DNA from: Marinagarivorans cellulosilyticus | GTDB taxonomy: Bacteria; Pseudomonadota; Gammaproteobacteria; Pseudomonadales; Cellvibrionaceae | Direction of reading: 5' to 3' | NCBI RefSeq assembly: GCF_021655555.1 | Contig: NZ_AP023086.1 | Span: 2,758,685-2,822,684 of the forward strand | DNA: 64,000 nt | Part shown: piece after piece, positions 7,415 to 15,059 of the stretch | Layout: every line of letters begins with the position of its first letter | How positions within the stretch are numbered: position 1 is the stretch's first letter | Position numbers and translations under genes: made by a program | Notes under the pieces: generated by a model | Seen by the model: the letters and a program-made list of their open reading frames with translations, nothing else | The model's database searches: none | Told to the model about the DNA's origin: nothing

Positions 7415-9133
7415 TTACTCAACAGCAACCACTTGGTCTTTACCGTTGCGCTTGGCGCGGTAAAGTGCTTTGTCGGCTTCGTTGAGCGCAAAGCTGATAT
7501 CTTTGGGTTGGGTTAAGCACACGCCAATACTGCAGGTGGCGTACAGGTTGGTTGGGCCGACCACCATGGGTTTGGCCTTGATGATGGTTCTTATTCGATC
7601 AGCTAGCAGAAGGGCGCCTGCGGCATCGATATCGGCGGCAACCACGGCGAACTCTTCCCCCCCAATGCGAAATAGCTTGTCGCCATTGCGCAGGCAGTTT
7701 TGTGTTGTTTGGCTAAACGTTTGCAAAACGCGATCGCCGGTGGGGTGGCCGTAGGTGTCGTTAATGGCTTTAAAGTTATCAATGTCCAAAATAAAGACGG
7801 CAATGCGCTTTTCGTCTTTGCGCTGGCTTCGACTGAGTTTCGCGCAATGATTTTCAAATTCTACTCGGCTGCCTGCGCCGGTTAGGGTGTCTAGTTTGAG
7901 TTGTTGTTCTAGGTCGAAAATCTTATTGGCAATATCACTGTTGTTGCGCAGTACGGCCACAATGTGCGTGGCACCTGTGGCTTGGCGCTTGCTGAGGTTG
8001 AGCGAGGCAGGTATTTTTTGCCCTAAGCGGTTTTGGATCAAAATGTTTATGGGGCGGCTGCGGCGTAGCGATAAGCGCGGCGAGCGAAAAAATTGGTGAA
8101 TTAAGCGCTCAAACCGAGAGAATTGTTCGCCGGGTATTAATGTGCCAAAGCCAATATTTTGTAGGTCCTCTTTGTTCCAACCAAATAGTAGTGCCGCGCC
8201 ATGATTTGCGTGCAGTACTTGTAATTGCTGGTCGAGCAATAAAATAGCATCGGGCGATAGTTCGAGCACTTCGCTGATGTGGTTTTGTAATTGCGAGTTT
8301 TTACGCTGTTCGCGAACAAATTTCTTGAGCCAGCTTTCTTGCACGATAGCGTTGTTGGCAAGCACTGTGGCAATTAATAATGTGGTAAATAAACAAAAAA
8401 TGGCTGCGGCAAACCCTGCCCGCAAATAGCCTAGGTCAACCGCCAGTGCGAGGCTTGAGCCAATACTGAGTGGCACGATAAGAACCAGCATAAACAGCCA
8501 TTGGAAATTGCGCGCGTAATGGCTATTGCGGGTGAGTAAGCCGGCGGCGCCTTTGCTGGTGGTTTGGCTTAATAGTGCAAAGAAGGTCAGTAATAGCGCT
8601 GCGGCAGTGGGCACGGGTAGCACCCATTGGTCATAGCTGGAATACATCGCAACAGGATCAAAGATATAAGAAAAGATGCTCAGCAGCGGGATTAGTGTAA
8701 ATACGGTTAATAGGCCGTCGTACAAAATAATGTGCGTTTGCGGCAATGTGCGCCCGGTTAGCACTAGCACGCCAATCATAGCGAGCGTAATTGGGGTGAG
8801 TAAGATCGAACTTGGCAGTACGTTGCTATAGCTAGCGCTTGTTGAAAGCTGGTCAGCGATTAGACATGCTGGTATAGACGCTAGCCCAAGAATGCTAAAG
8901 GCTCGACTTAGTGTAAGTTTTTGTAGTAGCTGACAACCGAGGGCGCAGCCAATTAGGAATAAATTAATGGCGGCCAGCAGGCTCATTGGTGGGCTAAATG
9001 GAAATGGGGATAGAGCGTTTTGCTGGCCGAAAGCGATACTCAAAAGATTGGCGCCACTTAGCACCAGTACCAACAAGGTGGCCACTGTGGCATTCAGTGA
9101 TTTGGCACTTTTGCCGTTAAATTCGTCCGTCAC
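7415..9133 (-). CDS. Membrane diguanylate cyclase with PAS and GGDEF domains
   Basis: This protein likely makes the second messenger c-di-GMP at the inner membrane. About eight hydrophobic segments fill the first 280 residues. A PAS domain follows (SPDAILLLDQQLQVLHANHGA), then a short coiled-coil linker and a C-terminal GGDEF domain. The active-site loop reads RIGGEEFAVVAAD and the metal-binding region VFILDIDNFKAINDTYGH is intact, so it should be active. GTG 9133 is chosen because GGAAG lies about 12 bases upstream and the membrane segment begins soon after; an in-frame TTG at 9187 would add 18 residues. It ends 27 bases before the GIY-YIG gene, in the same direction. Confidence 0.88.
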   Translation of the reverse strand: MTDEFNGKSAKSLNATVATLLVLVLSGANLLSIAFGQQNALSPFPFSPPMSLLAAINLFLIGCALGCQLLQKLTLSRAFSILGLASIPACLIADQLSTSASYSNVLPSSILLTPITLAMIGVLVLTGRTLPQTHIILYDGLLTVFTLIPLLSIFSYIFDPVAMYSSYDQWVLPVPTAAALLLTFFALLSQTTSKGAAGLLTRNSHYARNFQWLFMLVLIVPLSIGSSLALAVDLGYLRAGFAAAIFCLFTTLLIATVLANNAIVQESWLKKFVREQRKNSQLQNHISEVLELSPDAILLLDQQLQVLHANHGAALLFGWNKEDLQNIGFGTLIPGEQFSRFERLIHQFFRSPRLSLRRSRPINILIQNRLGQKIPASLNLSKRQATGATHIVAVLRNNSDIANKIFDLEQQLKLDTLTGAGSRVEFENHCAKLSRSQRKDEKRIAVFILDIDNFKAINDTYGHPTGDRVLQTFSQTTQNCLRNGDKLFRIGGEEFAVVAADIDAAGALLLADRIRTIIKAKPMVVGPTNLYATCSIGVCLTQPKDISFALNEADKALYRAKRNGKDQVVAVE

Positions 9134-9490
9134 GAGTCGTTGCGTCTTCCGATAGTCACATTGCTGAGCAGTTGTGCATCTCTTCAAACCACCCGAGAGG
9201 CTCTGCAGGCTCTATTAAATACTTTGTTAAAATAAGATCTGCTCGTGGATTGCGGCTTTTATCACCAGTTGCGATGCACTGTGTTTGTGCGGGTGCAAAG
9301 CGCATGTATTCTTGCTTCCCACTTAGCGATTGCCTTTTGCAAAAACGTTATAAGCTTGCTGATTCATGGAATCCGTAGGGCTACAATTTTGCGTAAAACG
9401 AAGACTAAAGTAAACCGCAAGGCTAACATGCCGCTTTAGATAACGCAGCTCATTTTATCTGCTTAAGTTGCCGTTAGGTTTATTGTGTTC
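9134..9490. other. Non-coding stretch between the GGDEF gene and comF
   Basis: About 350 bases with no convincing gene. It must hold the promoter of the leftward GGDEF gene and the 3' end of the comF transcript. I see no terminator hairpin, tRNA or riboswitch, only a short TTTTGCAAAA palindrome at 9335-9344. Confidence 0.4.
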
Positions 9491-10324
9491 TTAAGTAAGC
9501 GGCGTTCGTGCAATGGCCCATACCTCTATGTTTTTGGCTCCAGCTTTTTGAAGTGCATGGCTTGCCGCAATGGCGGTAGCACAGCTGGTTACAACATCGT
9601 CCACCAGTATTATGGTTTGAGGGATTGGATATGGAGCTTCAAAAACGTTGTGCAGGTTTTGCAAGCGTTGCTTACGGCATAGGGCCTTTTGTTGCTTGGG
9701 CTCGCGATTTGCCTTCAGAGCGTATTGCAGGGGAATGTTTAGTGAGCGACTTAAATGCTGCGCCAGCACGACGCTTGGGGTGTAGCCACGCTTTGCGCTG
9801 TGCTTTGGGTGGCTAGGTACAGGCACAATGATTGCCTGAGTTACTGGAGTTACTGGAGTTACTGGAGTTACTGGAGTTACTGGCTTTGTGACTAGGTCGC
9901 CATTAATATTTTGCTGGTGCTGGTGCTGGTGCTGGTGCTGGTGCTGGTGCTGGTTTAGCCACTGTTCGCAAAACATGCGCCCAATATCCCACTGTGAATG
10001 GTTTTTAAAGCTACGCATCAAATAGCTAACTGGATTTTCGTAAAGTAGGGCGCAGCGAGTGCGTTGGTAAGGCTTTGGTTTTCGCAAGCAATCGCCGCAA
10101 TGATTCCCGTGAGGGGTGGGCAGGGCGCAAACGGGGCAGCATTGCGGCATATGCGGTAGTTGCATTAGGCAGGCGCTGCACAATGCGCTGCGATAAGTGC
10201 AGGCTTCCGAGCACAGCTGGCACTTAGGGTCTAGCAGTGCTGTAGCGCAGTGAATCACTTGGCGTATGAATCCTCGTTGTATATTTTGCGGGTATAAAGC
10301 CTTACTGGTGTGTGGAATATGCAT
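9491..10324 (-). CDS. comF: ComF family phosphoribosyltransferase-like protein with repeat inserts
   Basis: ComF proteins are linked to DNA uptake and have a PRTase fold after an N-terminal zinc-binding region. Cys pairs are visible around residues 36-85 (CQLC, CSAC, CPVC, CGDC), and the PRTase signature IILVDDVVTSCATA lies near residue 240. Between these domains are two low-complexity inserts absent from ordinary ComF: alternating His-Gln from a 6-base repeat and Pro-Val-Thr from a 9-base repeat. Both units are multiples of three, so the frame survives. The ATG at 10324 lies next to the bio operator; GTG 10258 is a possible later start, as family members usually begin near the first Cys pair. 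Confidence 0.87.
   Translation of the reverse strand: MHIPHTSKALYPQNIQRGFIRQVIHCATALLDPKCQLCSEACTYRSALCSACLMQLPHMPQCCPVCALPTPHGNHCGDCLRKPKPYQRTRCALLYENPVSYLMRSFKNHSQWDIGRMFCEQWLNQHQHQHQHQHQHQQNINGDLVTKPVTPVTPVTPVTPVTQAIIVPVPSHPKHSAKRGYTPSVVLAQHLSRSLNIPLQYALKANREPKQQKALCRKQRLQNLHNVFEAPYPIPQTIILVDDVVTSCATAIAASHALQKAGAKNIEVWAIARTPLT
9841..9883. repeat. 9-base tandem repeat inside comF
   Basis: TTACTGGAG occurs four times in a row followed by TTACTGG, about 4.8 perfect units. On the coding (minus) strand it gives Pro-Val-Thr five times. It is in frame, so copy-number change would alter length and not frame. Confidence 0.95.
9913..9954. repeat. 6-base tandem repeat inside comF
   Basis: Seven perfect copies of GCTGGT, read on the minus strand as alternating His and Gln codons. 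It lies 29 bases from the 9-base repeat, in the linker between the zinc region and the PRTase domain. Confidence 0.95.
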
Positions 10325-10327
10325 CGC

Positions 10328-10358
10328 TGTAAACTAAAATCCTTTATAAAAGTTGACA
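10328..10358. promoter_or_regulatory. Likely BirA operator overlapping the bioB promoter
   Basis: TGTAAACT (10328-10335) and AGTTGACA (10351-10358) form an inverted repeat (7 of 8 positions) separated by exactly 15 bases. This fits the BirA operator pattern TTGTAAACC-N14/15-GGTTTACAA known from proteobacteria. The right arm contains TTGACA (10353-10358), a -35 box with TAACAT 16 bases on as a -10. Biotin-bound BirA would therefore block bioB transcription directly, and perhaps also the divergent comF gene, whose ATG is 4 bases away. Confidence 0.75.
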
Positions 10359-10458
10359 GTGCGAACCATCGATTTAACATAGCGCGCTTTGATTGCACCA
10401 GAAATCTTCAGTGAGCTCTGGTTTGCAGTACTTTTTAATGCTCGGTGAGTGCAAAACT

Positions 10459-11514
10459 ATGTCTGATGTCTCGCAATTACTTCGTCACAATTGGACGCGC
10501 GATGAAGTAACTGAATTGTTTAATCTGCCGTTTAACGATCTGCTGTTTCAAGCGCAAACAATTCATCGCCGCTTTTTTGATCCCAATAAGGTTCAGGTTA
10601 GTACTCTGTGCTCTATTAAAACGGGCGCTTGTCCTGAAGATTGCGCCTACTGTCCGCAGGCGTCGCGCTATAACACGGGGCTAGAGCGCGAAAAGCTCAT
10701 TGCGGTGCAAAAGGTGATTGAAGAAGCGAAAACAGCCAAAGAAAAAGGCGCCACGCGCTTTTGTATGGGCGCCGCTTGGCGCACGCCAAATGGCCGCGAT
10801 ATGGAAATCGTGACGGATATGGTTAAAGAGGTTAAGTCCCTAGGGCTAGAAACCTGCATGACGCTTGGCATGTTAGATAAGGCGCAAGCCAAAGAGCTTG
10901 CTGACGCAGGATTGGACTATTACAACCATAATCTCGACACTTCACCGGAATACTATGGTTGCATCATTACAACGCGCAGCTATCAGGATCGTTTGAATAC
11001 CTTAGCTAACGTGCGCGAAGCGGGTATGAAGGTGTGTTGCGGTGGTATTGTAGGCATGGGGGAGGAGCAAAAAGACCGTGCGGGCTTGCTAGTAGAGCTG
11101 GCTAACCTTGAGGATCACCCTGAGTCTGTACCGATTAATATGCTGGTGAAAGTAGCCGGTACTCCGCTGGAAAACGAAGAAGATCTCGACCCTTTTGAGT
11201 TTATTCGCACTATCGCGGTGGCGCGCATATTGATGCCGGCCTCGCATGTTCGCTTGTCCGCCGGGCGCGAAACCATGAATGATCAAATGCAAGCACTGGC
11301 CTTTATGGCTGGGGCCAACTCAATATTTTATGGTGAAAAACTTCTAACCACGGCTAATCCAGAGGCTCATGCCGATCGCCGGCTTTTTGATCGCTTAGGT
11401 ATCGAGCCGGAAGCTTACGTAGCGCCGGAAGCTGAGCCAGCACCCGCTGTGCAAACTTTTGAGCCGAGCGCCCAAAGTCAAAGTAATAGCGCGCAGTTTT
11501 TCGAAGTTAGCTGA
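10459..11514 (+). CDS. bioB: Biotin synthase
   Basis: BioB is the radical-SAM enzyme that inserts sulfur into dethiobiotin in the last step of biotin synthesis. The 4Fe-4S/SAM motif C-x3-C-x2-C is visible in GACPEDCAYCPQ, and the Arg and Cys ligands of the second cluster are in the expected regions (CMTLGML, RLSAGRE). ATG 10459 gives 351 residues, close to the E. coli length, and has GGTGAG 9 bases upstream; an upstream in-frame start at 10393 would add an unlikely tail. The last 30 residues are a Pro/Ala/Ser-rich extension. It is the first gene of the bioB-bioF-bioHC-bioD operon and lies behind a probable BirA operator. Confidence 0.97.
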   Translation: MSDVSQLLRHNWTRDEVTELFNLPFNDLLFQAQTIHRRFFDPNKVQVSTLCSIKTGACPEDCAYCPQASRYNTGLEREKLIAVQKVIEEAKTAKEKGATRFCMGAAWRTPNGRDMEIVTDMVKEVKSLGLETCMTLGMLDKAQAKELADAGLDYYNHNLDTSPEYYGCIITTRSYQDRLNTLANVREAGMKVCCGGIVGMGEEQKDRAGLLVELANLEDHPESVPINMLVKVAGTPLENEEDLDPFEFIRTIAVARILMPASHVRLSAGRETMNDQMQALAFMAGANSIFYGEKLLTTANPEAHADRRLFDRLGIEPEAYVAPEAEPAPAVQTFEPSAQSQSNSAQFFEVS

Positions 11515-11517
11515 TTT

Positions 11518-12723
11518 GTGACGCTGGACGGCCATTTACAGGCGCGCTTGGCGGCAAGAGAGGCTGCGCTGCTTTATCGCCAACGAGTAACCGTTGAATC
11601 TTCGAACCAAGTGGATCAAGTTGCTGCGGGTAACCCATTCGTTAACTTTTGCAGTAATGACTATTTGGGTTTGGCAAATCACCCTCAAGTAAAAGCGGCC
11701 ATTAAGGCGGCGGTGGATGAGGCCGGCTTTGGTAGCGGCGCTTCTCACTTAGTGAGCGGGCATAGCCTATGGCACCATAAGTTAGAGCTAGTGTTGGCCA
11801 GGCTTACCCAGCGGCCCCGCGCATTACTGTTTTCGACAGGCTATATGGCTAATATGGCGCTGGTTACTGGGCTGCTTGAAAATGGCCAGTCGGTCGTTGG
11901 TGATAAGCTCAATCACGCCTCGTTGGTTGATGCCGCTCAACTGGCTTGCGCGAACAAAAGTAAGTCTTCTTTTTTGCGTTATAAACATTCCGATATGGCC
12001 GATTTAGAGCGCCAGCTAAAAAAAACGTCTGCTGGTACATTGGTGCTGACCGACGGGGTTTTTAGTATGGATGGCGATATTGCTCCACTGCCTGCGCTTG
12101 CTGCACTTTGCCGTAAGTATAAGTCCTACCTAGCTGTGGATGATGCCCACGGTTTTGGTTGTTTGGGGCCTAACGGCGCGGGCTCGGTTTTGGCCGCAGG
12201 CTTAAGTGTTGGTGATGTTCCTGTGTATATGGGTACGCTGGGTAAGGCTGTAGGTGGCTTTGGTGCTTTTGTTGCTGGTAGCGAAGCTTTGATTGAAACA
12301 TTGATTCAGTTTGCTCGCCCTTATATCTACACTACCGCATTGCCCCCAGCTGTTGCAGCTGGAAATGTGGCGAGCGTGGCGCTATTACGTGATGAACCCT
12401 CTTACCGGGTGCGCTTGCAGGAAAATATTACTCTCTTTAAGGCGCAGGCCAAACACCACCTTGCCTCGCTTGAAGGCGTTAAGTTGTTGCCAAGTGATAC
12501 AGCGATACAGCCATTAATATTGGGTGCCGAAAAGCGCGTAATGCAAGTGGCGGGGCATTTGTTGCAAGCTGGCTACTGGGTGGGGTCTATTCGGCCACCT
12601 ACAGTTCCTGTGGGCACGGCGAGGTTGCGCATTACGTTATCGGCTAAGCATACCCAGCAACACATTGACGGTTTGTGGCTGGCGCTGGCAGAGGCGCTTA
12701 AGGTAACTGAATATGATCGCTGA
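11518..12723 (+). CDS. bioF: 8-amino-7-oxononanoate synthase
   Basis: BioF is a PLP enzyme that condenses pimeloyl-ACP (or -CoA) with alanine, the first step of ring assembly in biotin synthesis. Alpha-oxoamine synthase motifs are clear: NFCSNDYLGLANHP near residue 42, GSGASHLVSGHS near 73, AVDDAHGFGCLGPNGAG near 205, and TLGKAVGGFGAF near 240 with the PLP lysine. It starts with GTG only 3 bases after the bioB stop, so translation is probably coupled. Its 3' end overlaps the start of the bioH-bioC fusion gene by 11 bases. Length (401 residues) is slightly above the usual 385. Confidence 0.97.
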   Translation: MTLDGHLQARLAAREAALLYRQRVTVESSNQVDQVAAGNPFVNFCSNDYLGLANHPQVKAAIKAAVDEAGFGSGASHLVSGHSLWHHKLELVLARLTQRPRALLFSTGYMANMALVTGLLENGQSVVGDKLNHASLVDAAQLACANKSKSSFLRYKHSDMADLERQLKKTSAGTLVLTDGVFSMDGDIAPLPALAALCRKYKSYLAVDDAHGFGCLGPNGAGSVLAAGLSVGDVPVYMGTLGKAVGGFGAFVAGSEALIETLIQFARPYIYTTALPPAVAAGNVASVALLRDEPSYRVRLQENITLFKAQAKHHLASLEGVKLLPSDTAIQPLILGAEKRVMQVAGHLLQAGYWVGSIRPPTVPVGTARLRITLSAKHTQQHIDGLWLALAEALKVTEYDR

Positions 12724-14305
12724 GCCAGCTAGCCCTCTTAGCTGGGCGCAGGAGGGGCCATCAAACTCACCGGTTATTATTGCAATTCACGGTTGGGCTT
12801 CTAATGCGCAGGTGTGGCGCGAACTGGCTAAACAGTTGCCTGAATACGGCGTGTTAACGCTTGAGTTGCCCGGTTTTGGTATTACCCCGTGCGATAACCG
12901 TTTATTCAATTACAACAATTTTATCAGTGCTGTTAGCAATGCCGTTAGTCTGGCCAAGCAGCAATGGCCTGCTTGTAATGCTCGCGATTTTTACCTAATG
13001 GGGTGGTCCTTGGGGGGGCAAGTCGCTGCTGAAGTCGCAGCGCGTATACCCGATGTGATAGCGGGCTTAATTACCGTGGCATCCAACCCCTGTTTTGTCG
13101 AGCAGCCAACTTGGCCTAGGGCCATGCCGGCAAGCACTTATGACGCTTTTAGCGAAAATTTTTCCGCTGGCGCTGCCAAAGTCGTTCAGCGCTTTCACGC
13201 TTTGCAGGCTCATGGCGCAGGCGAGCCTCGGGCGCTAAGAAAAACCATGCAACAGTATTTGCCGGTGTTAGATTCAGCCCAAATACCCGCTTGGCAAGCG
13301 ACTTTGGCTTGGTTGGCGTTCGATGCGCGGCCAGCTTATGCGGCCTATGCCAAGCCGCAGCTGCACCTGCTGGCAGGAAACGACGCACTGGTTCCTGCTA
13401 ATGTGCCCTTAGGGCAATATGGTGAGGTACAAGTTATCGCTGGCGCTAGCCATTGCTTGCTCCTAGAAAGAAGTAAGGCTGTAGCTCGGGCGGTGAGTGT
13501 TTTCATTAAAACCCATTGCGCGTCTGCTATGGATAAAAATAGGGTGGCCCGATCATTCAGTGAGGCGGCTGCTGACTACGATACGTTTGCGCAAGTCCAA
13601 AAAACGGCTGCGCAAAGTGTCGCACGGCGAGCTCTAAAATCAGCAATTAATACAGGCAAGGTATTGGATTTAGGGGCCGGTACCGGCGTATTGACGAACG
13701 CGTTAGCCGAGCAGGGAGCTAGCATGATCGCTTTAGACATTGCCGAAGGCATGTTGCATGTTGCGAGATCCCGCGCGGCGGATTCGCCACCGGTAAATTA
13801 TCTTGCGGCCGATGCTGAGTACCTACCGCTGCGTGATGCTAGCATCGATGGTGTTGTGTCGAGCCTGGCTATTCAGTGGTGTACTAATTTACCGTTACTG
13901 TTCGCCGAGATCTACCGGGTACTAAAGCCCGGAGGGCGGGCGGTGATTGCAACTCTGGGGCCTGCAACCTTGCGTGAGCTAAAGCTTGCTTGGCAGGCGG
14001 TAGATGAAGCGGTGCATATTAATGCGTTTGCCAGCCGCTCGCAGGTAGAAAGCGCGGCAGGCGGTGCTGGTTTTGATGTTGTGATAGAGCAGCAACTTGA
14101 GCAGCTAAAGTACCCGTCACTCATGCCATTATTGCAGGCATTGAAGGGGATAGGTGCTCACAATAGTCATGCGCTGGCGCCAGCGGGATTAATGACGCGA
14201 TCGAAATTCCAAACGCTCAAAAATGCATACCCCTCGCCTGATGGCGGGAGGGGCGGCGAAGTTGTGGCGAGTTACGATATTTTTTACCTCGAGTTGACTA
14301 AGTAG
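12713..14305 (+). CDS. BioH-BioC fusion: pimeloyl-ACP methyl ester esterase and malonyl-ACP methyltransferase
   Basis: One 530-residue chain carries both methyl-handling steps of pimelate synthesis. Residues 1-270 are an alpha/beta hydrolase like BioH, with the nucleophile Ser99 in GWSLGG, Asp224 in GNDALVP and His247 in GASHCLL. Residues 273-530 match BioC, a SAM methyltransferase with motif I VLDLGAGTG at 317-325 and YRVLKPGG later; an internal Met-Asp-Lys at 273 looks like an old BioC start. BioC caps malonyl-ACP with a methyl group and BioH removes it from pimeloyl-ACP. The gene overlaps bioF by 11 bases and is followed by bioD. No stop or frameshift separates the halves. Confidence 0.9.
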   Translation: MIAEPASPLSWAQEGPSNSPVIIAIHGWASNAQVWRELAKQLPEYGVLTLELPGFGITPCDNRLFNYNNFISAVSNAVSLAKQQWPACNARDFYLMGWSLGGQVAAEVAARIPDVIAGLITVASNPCFVEQPTWPRAMPASTYDAFSENFSAGAAKVVQRFHALQAHGAGEPRALRKTMQQYLPVLDSAQIPAWQATLAWLAFDARPAYAAYAKPQLHLLAGNDALVPANVPLGQYGEVQVIAGASHCLLLERSKAVARAVSVFIKTHCASAMDKNRVARSFSEAAADYDTFAQVQKTAAQSVARRALKSAINTGKVLDLGAGTGVLTNALAEQGASMIALDIAEGMLHVARSRAADSPPVNYLAADAEYLPLRDASIDGVVSSLAIQWCTNLPLLFAEIYRVLKPGGRAVIATLGPATLRELKLAWQAVDEAVHINAFASRSQVESAAGGAGFDVVIEQQLEQLKYPSLMPLLQALKGIGAHNSHALAPAGLMTRSKFQTLKNAYPSPDGGRGGEVVASYDIFYLELTK

Positions 14306-14342
14306 TCGATGCGTTTGCAAGACATTCTGAGTATTTATATTT

Positions 14343-15041
14343 ATGGCAAAGCCACTTTTTATTGCGGGTACCGATACCGATATTGGTAAAACATTAATTG
14401 CTGCGGGGCTGTTAAAGGCATTTGCGTTGCAAGGTGTGACAACTTGCGCGCTAAAGCCTGTAGCGGCGGGCTGTTCTGGCGACCCGGGACAGCTGCGCAA
14501 TAGCGATGCATTGTTGTTACAAAAAACGGCAAGCGTGCAGTTACCGTATAGTCAGGTTAACCCTGTCGCTTTAGCTGAACCTTGTTCGCCGCATATTGCT
14601 GCCAACCTTGAGGGGCGGAGATTACAGGTGGCGCGCTTAGAAGGTTTTTGCCGCGGCGTGCTTATGCAAAGCGCAAAGGTGTGTGTTATTGAGGGTGCTG
14701 GTGGTTGGCGAGTTCCTTTAAGCGAGCGCGAACTGATAAGTGATCTGGCTAAGGCCTTAAATACACCGGTTGTGCTGGTCGTGGGTATGCGCTTGGGGTG
14801 CTTAAATCACGCATTGTTAACAGCGGAGGCTATTTTACGGGACAGCTTGCCGCTGGTTGGTTGGGTGGCAAATTGTGTGGATGCCAACATGCCTCACTTA
14901 GAAGAAAATATCGAAACACTGAAGCGAAGTATTGCGGCACCTTGTTTGGGGGTAGTACCGCATTTGGAGGTTGGGGTTTTGGAGGAGGATGCTGTGCTTA
15001 AAGTGGCTAACGCATTGCAATTGCCTGCGTTAGCCCTTTAG
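14343..15041 (+). CDS. bioD: Dethiobiotin synthetase
   Basis: BioD closes the ureido ring of dethiobiotin from diaminopelargonate, CO2 and ATP. The P-loop-like motif FIAGTDTDIGKT lies at residues 6-17, CALKPVAAGC near 37, and the conserved EGAGGWRVPL near residue 119. Length (232 residues) is normal. It is the last gene of the biotin operon, 37 bases after the bioH-bioC fusion. The aminotransferase gene bioA that makes its substrate is not in this window. The gene ends convergent to the sugar transferase gene, with 18 bases between them and no obvious hairpin. Confidence 0.95.
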   Translation: MAKPLFIAGTDTDIGKTLIAAGLLKAFALQGVTTCALKPVAAGCSGDPGQLRNSDALLLQKTASVQLPYSQVNPVALAEPCSPHIAANLEGRRLQVARLEGFCRGVLMQSAKVCVIEGAGGWRVPLSERELISDLAKALNTPVVLVVGMRLGCLNHALLTAEAILRDSLPLVGWVANCVDANMPHLEENIETLKRSIAAPCLGVVPHLEVGVLEEDAVLKVANALQLPALAL

Positions 15042-15059
15042 CCTGCAGAGTTTATACGC

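Noticed and set aside
9841..9954. CRISPR array
   Set aside because: The repeats are 6 and 9 bases, directly adjacent and in a coding frame, without spacers.
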